In this document: in pieces, positions 42,600 through 52,400 of the stretch
How the letters are laid out: every line of letters begins with the position of its first letter
Position numbering within the stretch: the first letter of the stretch is position 1
Assembly (NCBI RefSeq): GCF_965199065.1
Contig: NZ_CBDAQN010000003.1
Coordinates: 1,922,001 to 1,986,000, forward strand
Origin: Acidisoma sp965199065
Lineage (GTDB): Bacteria > Pseudomonadota > Alphaproteobacteria > Acetobacterales > Acetobacteraceae
Reading direction: 5' to 3'
DNA: 64,000 bases
The notes under the pieces: model-generated
Told to the model about the DNA's origin: nothing
The model's database searches: none
Seen by the model: the letters and a program-made list of their open reading frames with translations, nothing else
Translations under genes and position numbers: made by a program

Positions 42600-43055
42600 T
42601 TGGGGCTGAGCTTGTTGGTGCAGTTTGCCGCCGCCGGCCTGGCCGGAAACGGCGTCGTCCACTGGTATCTCTCGTTGCACCGTCCGCCGCTGACCCTTCC
42701 GGCCAGCCGCTTCATCGCGGTCTGGACGTTGGCGGACGGTCTCCTTGGCGTGTCCGCATGGTTGCTGTGGCGCCGGGTTGATCCTTGGCGGCCGAGCGCG
42801 CGTCCTGCCTTGCGCCTCTGGGGCTGGCAGATCGGCTTGATAGCTTCTTGGGCGCCGATATTCTTTGGATGCAAAGCTCCAGCCGCCGCCTTGGGCGTAA
42901 TGGTGGTCCTTTTTGTAATCTCTACTGCCACACTCGTCGCGTTTTGCCGGCGTAACCGCGTCGCGGGTGCATTATTACTCCCCTCGATGGCCTGGCTCTG
43001 CTATGCAGCCTACCTCAATCTTGGGTTTTGGTGGTTGAACCCGGGGGTCGGCTAG
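42600..43055 (+). CDS. TspO/MBR-family membrane protein
   Basis: A 151-aa, five-helix tryptophan-rich sensory protein family member. Family features: WYLSLHRPPLTLP after helix 1, FIAVWTLADGLLGVSAWLLW, FFGCKAPAAALG and the final AAYLNLGFWWLNP. TspO binds porphyrins and related ligands. The only accepted start codon in frame is this TTG, which falls inside helix 1; the frame is open upstream to 42515 and codes for helix-like residues (AQVFALIGF) after an AGGAGG at 42551-42556, but has no ATG, GTG or TTG. The true start may be unusual or a sequence error may be present. Confidence 0.75.
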   Translation: MGLSLLVQFAAAGLAGNGVVHWYLSLHRPPLTLPASRFIAVWTLADGLLGVSAWLLWRRVDPWRPSARPALRLWGWQIGLIASWAPIFFGCKAPAAALGVMVVLFVISTATLVAFCRRNRVAGALLLPSMAWLCYAAYLNLGFWWLNPGVG

Positions 43056-43129
43056 CCGAAGCCCCGGCGGATACAACAAGAACGACAGGCCACGGCAGTA
43101 ATGCGCCTGCAGCAGACGGAGCACAGAAG

Positions 43130-43837
43130 ATGAAGACGCGGATGATGGTGAACCCCACCGTGGGGTTGCTTGCCGGGCTGGTCGTGGCTTTCGCCTGGCC
43201 TGCCCACAAGGCAGAGGCTCAGGCCGCGTTGCCGAGCCCGACATCCATGGGACCGGTCGTGAAAGGCGGCAGCGGCATCGGCCCGGCTCAGCCGTCGGCC
43301 CCGGGCCTGCCTGGCGCCCGCCCATCCAACGTCGTCAACAAGGGCATCATCAACTCCGACCTTCTTTCGCCCAATGATCAGCTCTTCGATGCGATCGACC
43401 GCGGCGACACCAGCGCCGCGCGTGACGCCATCGCCCGCGGCGCTGAACTCGACGCCACCAACGCGGTCGGTCAGACGCCCATCGACGAATCCGTGTCGCT
43501 CGGGCGCAACGCAATCACCTTCCTCCTCGTCACCCTGCTTCATGCGGGCGGCAGCAACATCACGGACGCGCAGGGGCCGATGGCGATGCCGCCGCCGAAT
43601 ACGCTCGGGTTGAGCAACAAGGATGAGCGCGCTGTTTCGACGCCCGTCTCCTTCTTTGGGCCGGAGAAGCCGGGCACCACGGCGCCGCGCGGCACGCCGC
43701 GTCACAAGACGCGCTATTACGCGAGCGCCGCGGAAAGCAGCACGGCAGCGCCCGTAGCGGCACCAAGCGCCGTGGAGACGACAGGGACGCCGGTGCCTTC
43801 CGCTGGTTTCGTCGGCTTCGGCTCTTCGAGCCAGTAA
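43130..43837 (+). CDS. Secreted ankyrin-repeat protein
   Basis: A 235-aa protein with a signal peptide (GLLAGLVVAFAWPAHKAEAQ) and one to two ankyrin repeats at about residues 80-140 (LFDAIDRGDTSAARDAIARG, then TNAVGQTPIDESVSLG). The N-terminal linker is Pro/Gly-rich; the C-terminal third is low complexity (Thr/Ala/Pro-rich). Likely a periplasmic protein-binding module. The open frame extends 34 codons upstream but the ATG at 43130 gives the clean signal peptide. Convergent with mscL. Confidence 0.75.
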   Translation: MKTRMMVNPTVGLLAGLVVAFAWPAHKAEAQAALPSPTSMGPVVKGGSGIGPAQPSAPGLPGARPSNVVNKGIINSDLLSPNDQLFDAIDRGDTSAARDAIARGAELDATNAVGQTPIDESVSLGRNAITFLLVTLLHAGGSNITDAQGPMAMPPPNTLGLSNKDERAVSTPVSFFGPEKPGTTAPRGTPRHKTRYYASAAESSTAAPVAAPSAVETTGTPVPSAGFVGFGSSSQ

Positions 43838-43849
43838 ACCGCCGCGTCT

Positions 43850-44353
43850 TTACTCGCGGGCGATGGGCGGCGCGGGCATCTCTGCCGGCCCCGCTAGCGC
43901 GTCCTGGCGCTCGCGCAGAAGGTCACGGATTTCCGCCAGCAGTGTTTCGGTCGGCGACGGTGCGAGCGGAGCCGGGTCCGGCTTGCGGTAGATCTTGGTC
44001 ACCCCCTTCACGAGCCAGAAGATCGCAAAGCTTACGATCAGGAAGTTGATGACGGCGTTGAGGAAGACGCCGACGTTGACCGTGACGGCCCCGGCTTTCT
44101 GCGCGTCGGCGAGGGTCGCCGCATGCGGCCCCTTGAGGGTCAGGAAAATATTGCTGAAGTCGATGCCGCCGACGATCAGCCCGAGGATCGGGGTGATGAT
44201 GTCCTTGACGAGACTACTGACAATCGTTGTGAAGGCAGCGCCGATAATGATGCCGACGGCGAGGTCGATGACATTGCCGCGCATGATGAACGATTGGAAT
44301 TCTTGAAGCCAGGTGGGGCGCGGCGGCAGCTTCGTGAGGTTCAACTGGACCAT
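43850..44353 (-). CDS. mscL: Large-conductance mechanosensitive channel MscL
   Basis: A 167-aa inner-membrane channel that opens under hypo-osmotic shock. The signature FQSFIMRGNVIDLAVGIIIG starts TM1 and FLNAVINFLIVSFAIFWLVK forms TM2; the C-terminal helix reads SPTETLLAEIRDLLRER. It is about 30 residues longer than E. coli MscL, with extra sequence in the periplasmic loop (PHAATLADAQKAGAVTV) and a tail. The start follows CAGGAGAAATAAGA. Expressed on its own, divergent from a lipoprotein gene. Confidence 0.95.
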   Translation of the reverse strand: MVQLNLTKLPPRPTWLQEFQSFIMRGNVIDLAVGIIIGAAFTTIVSSLVKDIITPILGLIVGGIDFSNIFLTLKGPHAATLADAQKAGAVTVNVGVFLNAVINFLIVSFAIFWLVKGVTKIYRKPDPAPLAPSPTETLLAEIRDLLRERQDALAGPAEMPAPPIARE

Positions 44354-44445
44354 TCTTATTTCTCCTGTGGGCGTCAGCGCCAAACACCCGCAGCCTGTTC
44401 CAGATGGCGGTCCTGGACAATGGGGTCGCAATCTCCGATGGGAGT

Positions 44446-44913
44446 ATGCAACGCCACACACAGGAGGTGACGATTCGCAAGCATGTGATTGTTTCAGGCG
44501 CTTTGGCCATGATGCTCGCAGGCTGCGGAAGTAGCGAGCCCGGCCGCACCTCCGGCGGCATGGCGACCGGCGCCGGCACGGGTGCGGTCATCGGTCTCAT
44601 TGGCGGCCCGATCGGCGTTGTCGTCGGCGCAGCAGTCGGTGCGGGAGCGGGTGCCCTCACGGCCACCAACACCACCTCTTCAACGGTCAATCTCGGTGAT
44701 CCGGTCTGGGCCCATTCGCCAGGCGTGGCAGCCCCTCCTGGCGGTGGCTCGGTACTGCCCTCGGCAGCGGACGACGGGATGCCGCCGCCGCGTCCGCTCG
44801 AGAGTGCCTCAAGCTACGCCCCACCACCACCGCCTGTTCAACCTTCGCCGGGTGCGGCGCCGGTGCCCCTGGATGCACCCATCCAGAGCCAGCCGCTGCC
44901 GGCCGCCCGGTAA
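44446..44913 (+). CDS. Glycine-zipper lipoprotein
   Basis: A roughly 155-aa putative lipoprotein. The lipobox is AMMLAGCGS. The mature part opens with a glycine zipper (GGMATGAGTGAVIGLIGGPI and GAAVGAGAGALTA) that could insert in or cross a membrane, then a Pro-rich tail. The start is uncertain: ATG at 44446, or a GTG at 44467 that gives the more typical signal VTIRKHVIVSGALAMMLAG, or the ATG at 44404. Function unknown; similar proteins are outer-membrane stress lipoproteins. Confidence 0.7.
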   Translation: MQRHTQEVTIRKHVIVSGALAMMLAGCGSSEPGRTSGGMATGAGTGAVIGLIGGPIGVVVGAAVGAGAGALTATNTTSSTVNLGDPVWAHSPGVAAPPGGGSVLPSAADDGMPPPRPLESASSYAPPPPPVQPSPGAAPVPLDAPIQSQPLPAAR

Positions 44914-44938
44914 CGAGCCTTCAGCAGGCGAGCCGGTT

Positions 44939-45427
44939 TTACTGCCCGGCAGGCAGGATCGGCGGCTTGGTCAAGTCGCTGCCCGTCGGGCCCGCCAGGT
45001 TGGGCGGGGGCGGTGCAACCGGCGCCTCGGGCACGGCTGCCGCCGGGGTCGCTGTCACGCTCCCCGTATTGGGCGCCGACGAATCGTAGTGCCGCAGGCA
45101 ATCGTTCATGACATCCTCGCGCTCATGCTCGACCGAGAGGTTGTCGGTGGAGTTGGTGAGGATCGAGGTCGTCGAATAGGGCGAGCTGATCGGGTCCGCC
45201 TGAGTCTCCGTTAAAGCATTTACGTTTTCGTGCTCGACGATCTGATCCGCCTGGCGATGGCATGCGTCATATGAGGATTGTTCGCTGCGGGATTGTTGCG
45301 GCGCCTCGGCGCAGGCGGCGAGCAGAACCAGCGGCAGGGTCAGCGCCGCCAGACGCGGCGTCATCGACCGCAGCGCCTTCGGTAGAACCAGCGCCATGTG
45401 GCGACGCAGTGGGGGCGGGACGCTCAT
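44939..45427 (-). CDS. Putative lipoprotein coupled to the transglutaminase/ATP-grasp operon
   Basis: A 162-aa protein with a lipoprotein-type signal (LAALTLPLVLLAACAEAP; Cys in LAAC) preceded by a basic N-terminus. The mature part has two separated Cys residues (YDACHRQADQIVEHENVN and NDCLRHYDSS), possibly a disulfide, and a Pro/Ala-rich tail. Its ATG overlaps the TGA of the preceding gene (ATGA), which supports this long start and co-translation; internal ATGs exist. I recognise no family. It is the last gene of the operon that starts at 52765. Confidence 0.7.
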   Translation of the reverse strand: MSVPPPLRRHMALVLPKALRSMTPRLAALTLPLVLLAACAEAPQQSRSEQSSYDACHRQADQIVEHENVNALTETQADPISSPYSTTSILTNSTDNLSVEHEREDVMNDCLRHYDSSAPNTGSVTATPAAAVPEAPVAPPPPNLAGPTGSDLTKPPILPAGQ

Positions 45428-46026
45428 GCGGAGACTCCGGTGAAAGGCCGCCCGCCAGCCCGGTTGGCTGGTCGTTCAGGCAAATTGCGACGCAGAGAGG
45501 CCTCATCGAAGCGGGCCTCCTCGGTTAAATCGGCCCGCGCCGCCGCTTTGAGAAGAGCGCGGTCAAGTCGCGCGCCGTCCCGCTTATTGGTCATAAAGCC
45601 AAAGGCCCAAGGCGACCTGGCCATAAGATCGATGAGGGCCAGCAGCCGCAGGCAGAGCGAGATCCCGCCGAGGGTGGCGAGGCCGGAAACATGGTCCACG
45701 GCCCCGGCCCACAACCGTGCGTCACGGTCCTCAAGATCGAAGGTGGCGATCCGGCCATCGGCGCCGCGAAAGCTGAACTGCCGGTGCGCGGCGCGGGAGG
45801 ATGACAACGCAGCGGCGCGGGCGGCGTCCCAGGCGCGCTCGAGGTCGCGCGTGGGGACAGGGGGCATCGCCTCAGGCGGCAACGTGACGCGATAGACCAG
45901 GCGGTCTCCCCCGCAGTCCAGGACGTCGACGCAAGACGAGGGTCGTGCAGGAGCCATGAGGCAGAATGCCGTGCCGGCGCGGCTGGCGCCAGCCTCGCAT
46001 AGTGAAAGCTCATGCGCCGTAGCCAT
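45424..46026 (-). CDS. Uncharacterised protein of the transglutaminase/ATP-grasp operon
   Basis: A 200-aa protein without signal peptide. One hydrophobic stretch is visible near residue 117-135 (LATLGGISLCLRLLALIDLM), and the C-terminal half is rich in Arg and Ala (DRALLKAAARADLTEEARFD). I recognise no family, and it does not resemble the Anbu proteasome-like peptidase that often accompanies this operon type. Its start overlaps the transglutaminase stop (TGATG) and its stop overlaps the lipoprotein start (ATGA), so it is translated as part of the operon. A role in the same pathway is likely but unspecified. Confidence 0.7.
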   Translation of the reverse strand: MATAHELSLCEAGASRAGTAFCLMAPARPSSCVDVLDCGGDRLVYRVTLPPEAMPPVPTRDLERAWDAARAAALSSSRAAHRQFSFRGADGRIATFDLEDRDARLWAGAVDHVSGLATLGGISLCLRLLALIDLMARSPWAFGFMTNKRDGARLDRALLKAAARADLTEEARFDEASLRRNLPERPANRAGGRPFTGVSA

Positions 46027-46904
46027 CAGTCGCCGAGCGGCTCGAGATCGACCGAAACCGCGAGGCTATGATCGCCACCGCCGAGGATGATGCCGCGCAG
46101 GGGCGAAACATCGCCGAACTCCCGCCCCCAGCCGAGCACCACATGTTCCTCGCGGACGACGAGGTTGTTGGTCGGGTCGAGATCCACCCATCCATGAGCT
46201 TCGCCGATCCAGGCGCCGATCCAGGCGTGGGAGACGTCCGCGCCGACCCTGCGCGGCCTGCCCGGCGCAGAGTATGTGCGGATATAGCCCGAGGTGTAGC
46301 GGGCCGGTATGCCGAGGCTGCGCAGTCCGGCGATCATCAGATGAGCGAAATCCTGACACACCCCGGCCCTCTGGGCGAGCACACGCGCGACCGACGTGGT
46401 GATGGTGGTGCTCAGCGGCCGGAAGGCGAAGTCCCGTTTTATGCGCGCATTGACGTCGATCAGTCCGGCCAGGATCGGACGTCCGGGCGGAAAAGACTCG
46501 GCCACGTAAGGCCCGGCGCCTTGGTCGTTCGGCACCATCGGGCCCGCGAAGATGAACTCCGACGCCTCCCAGGCCAGGGGACCGGCGGCTCGCGCCTGGG
46601 CGGCGACCGCCTCCCAGGGCGGCGTCTCCTCCGGGTCCGGCGTGGACGGGAACGCGACCTCTATCTCCGATTCAGCGGTCACGCGCAGGTGGGAATGCGG
46701 CTGGTCGATGAACAGCCAGTTCACCGGGTTGCCGAAATGGTCGATCGCGTGGCTGACGCGGGCCGGTTCCGGGTCGCACAGGATGCGCACGCCGCGGACG
46801 CTTTGCCAGGGCAGCGGCCGCGGAGCGAGGTGCAGCATATGGCTCGCCAGATCGACTTGGTCGGCATAGTCGTAGGAGGTGATGTGCCGGAGCTTGAAGC
46901 GCAT
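46026..46904 (-). CDS. Transglutaminase-like cysteine protein (bacterial TG-N family)
   Basis: A 292-aa protein with the bacterial transglutaminase N-terminal beta domain (RHITSYDYADQVDLASHMLH) and a transglutaminase-like core with the catalytic triad Cys183 in GVCQDFAHLM, His227 in SHAWIGAWI and Asp242 in VDLDPTNN. Such proteins usually act as peptidases or amidases on unusual peptide bonds rather than as cross-linkers. It follows the ATP-grasp/alpha-E gene by 12 bp and overlaps the next gene. No signal peptide, so cytoplasmic. Confidence 0.9.
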   Translation of the reverse strand: MRFKLRHITSYDYADQVDLASHMLHLAPRPLPWQSVRGVRILCDPEPARVSHAIDHFGNPVNWLFIDQPHSHLRVTAESEIEVAFPSTPDPEETPPWEAVAAQARAAGPLAWEASEFIFAGPMVPNDQGAGPYVAESFPPGRPILAGLIDVNARIKRDFAFRPLSTTITTSVARVLAQRAGVCQDFAHLMIAGLRSLGIPARYTSGYIRTYSAPGRPRRVGADVSHAWIGAWIGEAHGWVDLDPTNNLVVREEHVVLGWGREFGDVSPLRGIILGGGDHSLAVSVDLEPLGD

Positions 46905-46916
46905 GGGCCGCCTTCG

Positions 46917-49427
46917 TCAGGCCGCGCCGCGCAGCGCCGGCGGCTCGTCTTCCTGCTCCACACCGACGGCACGAGGCATCGGCAGAAGGGCGAAGTAGCG
47001 CCGGAACAGCAGGTCCGACAGGGCACGCACGCCTTCCGCCAGGGCCACCAGGCGCGGCGGCACCGCCTCGAGCGCCGCGGCTGCTTCATGCTGAGCCAGG
47101 AGGTTGCTCACGATCGATAGCGCCGTGTTCAACAGCTGATCCGCCTCAGCCGTCAGCCGATCGTCTCCGCCGCCGCCGATGTTGCTGAGCAGCCCCCTCA
47201 GCGTCATCAGTTGGAAGGCAACCGCGCGCGGGTTGCTGTCGTCGGCGATGACGAGGTCGAGCACTGGCCCTGCCTGGAGCGTCGTGAAATAGCGGCTGCG
47301 ATAGGTGATCGAGGAGTCGCATATCTCGAGGGCGAGCCGCAATCCCAGTTCCCATCTCGGCTCGGGCTGGTCGAGCACGACGGCCAGATGGTCGAGGGTC
47401 AGCGCGGCGCGCTCCACCCTCCGGCCCATATCGAGAAAGAGCCAGCTGCCGCCGCGCACCATGTTTTCGGCGGCGAGCCCCGCGACCACGGTCGAAAAGC
47501 GCTGGATGCTCGCCATCGTATGGGCGAGCGCGTCAAGATTGGAATGGCTGGCGACGGCCTCGTCGGAAGCGGCGCGGAGCATGTGGGTAAAGGAGGCATA
47601 CATCTCCCCGGTCAGCCGGTCGCGGACCAGTTCGGTCAGCCTCCCGACATGGCCGAGAAGGCGCGTGATGGTGCCGCCCTCGCGGGTCGAGGCGGCGATA
47701 GCGGCGATCATCGGCGTGCCGTTGGCCCGGGTCTCGGGGTCGTTGAGGTGCGACGCCGCCAGACACCCGTCCAGAAGCTGCAGTTCCAGATGCTCGCGCG
47801 GCATAGGCGTGCTGCGGCCGAGGCGGAGGATAATGGCGCGGGTCAACCGAGCCGTCGCCTCCAGCCGTTCGATGTAGCGGCCGAGCCAGAACATGTTGTC
47901 GGCAGTGCGGCTGGGGAGTTCGCCGAAGGTGCGGCGGACCGGCAGCGGCGCCTGCGCCAGTGCGGCAGGCCCCACGATATGCTCACTGCCCTCGGCGATG
48001 ATCCAGACATCCTTGGACATGCCACGCGGGGGCAGCTGACCGGTCAACTGCCCGGGCTCCAGATGCCGCGCGAGGCCGCCCGGCATCGCATGCCATGCAC
48101 CGGCGTTTCGCACCAGGAACATCCGCAGCACGATCGCCTGCGGCACCAGTTCGGCACCGCGGGCGCAGGGCGCGACCGATGGGGCGACGCCGACGGTCGC
48201 CGAGAACTCACTTGGCCGGGCGGCGATCTGCTCGAAGAGCCTTGCGCGTGCCACGGGGTCGAGGTCCGCTGTCGCCTGCGGCTGGCCGTTGCCGTCGGTG
48301 GCGGAGCGGATCAGCCAGCGTGCGCTATCTTCCATGACCAGCGCCCGCGACCGCGCGTCGCCGAGCCAGACGGTTTCGACGCTCGGCAGACGCAACCGCT
48401 CGCCGAGAAGATTGTCACAGAGCGCGGGCAGGAAAGCCGCGAGTGCGGGCGCTTCGGCAAGACCGGTGCCGGGGTCGTTGACGACGCGGACGGTGCCGCT
48501 GCGGACGGCATCCATGAGGCCCGGCACACCGAGCAGGCTGCCGGAACTTAGCTCCAGCGGGTCGACCATGCGGCCTTCCAGGCGGCGCAGGATCACGTCG
48601 ATCCGGTGCAGGCCGTTCAGCATCTTGAGATAGACGATGCCGCCGCGGATGGTGAGGTCGCCGCCTTCCACGAGGCTGCATGAGAGTTCCCGCGCCAGGA
48701 ACATGTGCTCCAGCCATTGCGGGCTGCCGGGGCCCGGGGTCAGCAGTGCGATGTTGGGATGTGGGCGGTCGGGCGCTGCCGCCTGGGTCAGGGCATCCTG
48801 CCAGAGGTCGAAGAAGGGCCGGAGCGGTCGGATCTGCACCGAGCGGAACATCTCCGGCACCACGCGGGAGAGGATGCGCCGGTTCTCGCGGGCATGGCCT
48901 GCGCCGGCCGCGCCTGAGGTCCGGTCGCTGAGCACCCGCCAGCGGCCGTCCGGCCCGCGGATGAGGTCGGCGGCGTAAAAGCTCAGGCGGGGGTGGAAGG
49001 AGGGCGCTGTCGTGTGGCAGGCGCGCAGGAACGCAGGATTGTTGAAGACGAGGGCAGGCGGCAGCAGGCCTTGAGCGAGCACATCCTGCCGGCCGTAGAG
49101 ATCGTCGAGCAACGCCCCCATGAGGGCCGCGCGCTGGGCGAGCCCCGCCTCCAGATCGGCGAACTCGGAGGCCGCGATCGGCAGCGGGATCGGGTCGCAG
49201 CGCCAGAGGCCATCGGTATCCGACTCGACCTGTGCCCCTAAACTTAAAGCATGGGGCAGGATGCTGCGGACGCCTTCATCCTCGAAGGCCTGGTCAAGGC
49301 GCCTTTGCCGGCTGGCGAGACTGTCCGTGAGCATGGAGAGCCCACCGAGCACGCCACGCCAATGAGGGCGGATATGGCGCGTGCCATCCACCATCTCATC
49401 GACGCCCTCACCGGCCAGCAAAGTCAT
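46917..49427 (-). CDS. Circularly permuted ATP-grasp plus alpha-E domain fusion protein
   Basis: An 836-aa fusion. The first roughly 480 residues are a circularly permuted ATP-grasp type 2 domain (RPHWRGVLGGLSMLTDSLAS; YAADLIRGPDGRWRVLSDRT; and the later VWLGDARSRALVMEDSARWL), predicted to make amide bonds at the expense of ATP. The rest is an alpha-helical alpha-E domain (LPSRTADNMFWLGRYIERLE onward) found only with such ligases. In many genomes these are two separate genes; here they are fused. The ATG at 49427 keeps the conserved DEMVDGTRHIRPHW start. Substrates and product are unknown. Confidence 0.9.
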   Translation of the reverse strand: MTLLAGEGVDEMVDGTRHIRPHWRGVLGGLSMLTDSLASRQRRLDQAFEDEGVRSILPHALSLGAQVESDTDGLWRCDPIPLPIAASEFADLEAGLAQRAALMGALLDDLYGRQDVLAQGLLPPALVFNNPAFLRACHTTAPSFHPRLSFYAADLIRGPDGRWRVLSDRTSGAAGAGHARENRRILSRVVPEMFRSVQIRPLRPFFDLWQDALTQAAAPDRPHPNIALLTPGPGSPQWLEHMFLARELSCSLVEGGDLTIRGGIVYLKMLNGLHRIDVILRRLEGRMVDPLELSSGSLLGVPGLMDAVRSGTVRVVNDPGTGLAEAPALAAFLPALCDNLLGERLRLPSVETVWLGDARSRALVMEDSARWLIRSATDGNGQPQATADLDPVARARLFEQIAARPSEFSATVGVAPSVAPCARGAELVPQAIVLRMFLVRNAGAWHAMPGGLARHLEPGQLTGQLPPRGMSKDVWIIAEGSEHIVGPAALAQAPLPVRRTFGELPSRTADNMFWLGRYIERLEATARLTRAIILRLGRSTPMPREHLELQLLDGCLAASHLNDPETRANGTPMIAAIAASTREGGTITRLLGHVGRLTELVRDRLTGEMYASFTHMLRAASDEAVASHSNLDALAHTMASIQRFSTVVAGLAAENMVRGGSWLFLDMGRRVERAALTLDHLAVVLDQPEPRWELGLRLALEICDSSITYRSRYFTTLQAGPVLDLVIADDSNPRAVAFQLMTLRGLLSNIGGGGDDRLTAEADQLLNTALSIVSNLLAQHEAAAALEAVPPRLVALAEGVRALSDLLFRRYFALLPMPRAVGVEQEDEPPALRGAA

Positions 49428-49465
49428 TTCATTCGTGTCATGATACGGCGCGCATCATGGTCCGA

Positions 49466-52400
49466 TCATGCGAAGCGGCGCAAATCGAGACTGCGCGGGT
49501 GTTCCGGACCCGCCGATCCGCGCGGCTCCTGCATGGCCCCCGCCGTGTGGCGGTTGATCGAGAAGCGCGACCTCCGCCGGGCCTCGGCCTCATTGGCATT
49601 GACCGGGAAACGGTCATAGCTGAGGCCGCCCGGATGCGAGACGTGGTAGCTGATGCCGCCCAGGGAGCGACCACTCCAGCGGTCATAGATGTCGAAGACG
49701 AGGGGCGATTGCGCTTTGATCGTCGGGTGCAGGGCGCTGGGTGGGTTCCATGCCTTGTAGCGGATGCCGCCGACATACTCGCCGAGGTTGTCCGTCGGTT
49801 GCAGCGGCACGGCAACGCCGTTGCAGGCGAGGATGAAGCGCTCCTCCACCCAGCCTTGGACCTTCGCCTGCAGGCGCTCGACCGAGCTATCGACATAGCG
49901 GACGGTGCCGCCTGCGGCCGGATCCTCCCCAAGCACGTGCCAAGGCTCAAGCGCATGGGTCAGCTCCAGTTGCGCGCCATGCGCGGCGACGGAGCCGATG
50001 GCGGGGAAGCGGAACTCCAGATGCGGCGCGAACCACTCGGCCGGCACCGGAAAGCCGAACTCCGCAAGCGTGGCAAGCGCGTCCTCAAGGTCCCGCTCGA
50101 CGTAATGTCGCAGCATGAATTCGTCGTGCAGGCGCGCGCCCCAGCGCACGAGCCGGCGCTCGTAAGGCTTCTGCCAGAAGGCGGCGACGGCGGATCGCAT
50201 CAGCAGCGTCTGCGCGAGCGACATCTGCGCATGCGGCGGCATCTCGAAGGCGCGGAACTCGACGAGGCCCCGCCGCCCGCCGATGGCGTCGGGCGCATAC
50301 ATCTTGTCGATCGAGAATTCGGTGCGGTGCGTGTTGCCCGTCATGTCGGCGAGGATGTTGCGGAACAGCCGGTCGGTCAGCCAGGGCGGCGTCTCCTTGA
50401 ACGGGCTGATCTGGCTGAACGCGATGTCGAGTTCGTTGAGACTGTCCTGGCGCGCCTCGTCGATGCGCGGATGCTGCGAGGACGGGCCGATGAACAAGCC
50501 GCTGAAGAGGTAGGAGAGGCTCGGGTGGTTCTGCCAGAAGCCCAGCAGCGACTTGAGCAGGTCGGGGCGGCGCAGGAACGGGCTGTCCGGGACCTCGATC
50601 CCGCCCATCACCACATGGTTGCCGCCGCCGGTGCCGATGTGGCGGCCGTCGAGCATGAACTTCTCGGTGGCGAGGCCTTCCTCGCGGGCGACCTCATAGA
50701 GCTGCTCGGTGCGCTCGACCTGCTGTGCCCAGCTTGTCGCCGGGTGGACGTTGACCTCGATGACGCCGGGGTCGGGAGTGACCGAGAAGCTCAGCAGACG
50801 CTCGTCGGACGGCGGCGGATAGCCTTCGAGGAAAATCTTGCGGCCCATCTCCTGCGCCGTCGCCTCGATGGCTGCGGCGAGGTCGATCCAGTCCTCGGCC
50901 TCGTAGAGCGGCGGGAAGAAAACATGGATGTGGCCGTTGCGGGCTTCGACGGCCATGGCGGTGCGGATGAGATCGGGCTCCTCCTGGCCGGGCTTCGGCC
51001 GCTCCCACGCCCGGGGTGATATCGGGCTTGGGCCGACGCGCAGCCGGTCCTGCCGGCCGTCGTTCAGATGCGGCGGCAGCGCCGGGCGCGTCGAGAACGG
51101 ATCACGCTCGGTCTGATAGGGGATATGGGACGGATCGGCCCAGGGCAGGCTCTCCAGCGGCAGGCGGAACCCAACGGGGCTGTCGCCCGGCACCAGGAAC
51201 ATCGGCCCTTCGCGCAAGAACCACTTGCCGCTCTGCCAGCGACGGCCATCGCCATCCTCGACGCGCCGCAACGGGAGTACGCTGCCGACCGTCGAGCCCA
51301 GTCCATGGCCGAACACTCGGGCCATACGCGCACGCTCCAATGGGTCGCGGAGCTTGGCATCCTCGGTGACGACATTCGCCGGCAGACGGCTTTCCCGCCA
51401 CAGGAAATAGTGGACGTCCTCGTAGGCCTGGATGACCAGCTGCGGATCGATCTGCAGGCGCTCGGCGAGGACGGCGGCGAAGCGGGCGGCGTCGGCCACC
51501 GTCGCCGTATCGTGGTCGTCGTCGGTTGCGAGCAGCTCAGGGTTGGTCCAGACCGGCTCGCCATCACGTCGCCAATGGGCATGCAGCGCCCAGCGCGGCA
51601 GCTGCTCGCCCGGATAATGCTTGCCGACGCCGTACTGCAGCGCGGCCCCCGGCGACCACAGCGGCACCAGCCGGCGCAGCAGACGACCGGCCATGCGGCG
51701 CTTGGAGGGGCCGAGCGCCTCGGTCGTCCATTCGCCGGCCTCCATGTCGGACGCCGACACGAAGGTGGGTTCGCCGCCCATCGAGAGGCGCACGTCGCCC
51801 GCCGTCAAAGCCCGGTCGACGCGGGCGCCGGCGCGCAGAATGTCCTGCCAGGCGGCGTCGGTATATGGCTTGGTCGTTCGCGGCGTCTCGCTGATGCGGG
51901 TCACGCCCATCGCGAAGTCGAAGGTCGTTTCGCACTTCTCGACAAGGCCCGAAATCGGCGCGGCAGAGATCGGATCGGGGCTCGCGGCGAGCGGGATATG
52001 GCCTTCGCCGGCCATGAGACCGGATGTCGCGTCGAAGCCGATCCAGCCGGCGCCGGGCAGATAGACCTCGGCCCAGGCGTGCAGGTCGGTGAAGTCGCTG
52101 GTGGGGCCTGACGGGCCTTCGACCGGCTTCTGGTCCGCGACGAGCTGGATCAGGTAGCCGGAGACGAAACGGGCGGCGAAGCCCAGGTGGCGCAGCAGGT
52201 TGACCAGCACCCAGGCGCTATCGCGGCAGGAGCCCGTCGCCTTCGCCAGCGTTTCCTCGGGCGACCAGATGCCGGGCTCGAGCCGCACGATATAGGCGAT
52301 GCGCGCGGCCAGCATGCGGTTGATCTCGACCAGCAGATCGACGGTCTTTTCGGCCTTGGGCGGGATCGCCGCGAGCAGGTTCAGAAGCTCCGGTCCCGGC

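Noticed and set aside
49457..51019. 520-codon plus-strand ORF opposite the DUF2126 fusion
   Set aside because: Shadow frame; the opposite strand carries catalytic motifs throughout.
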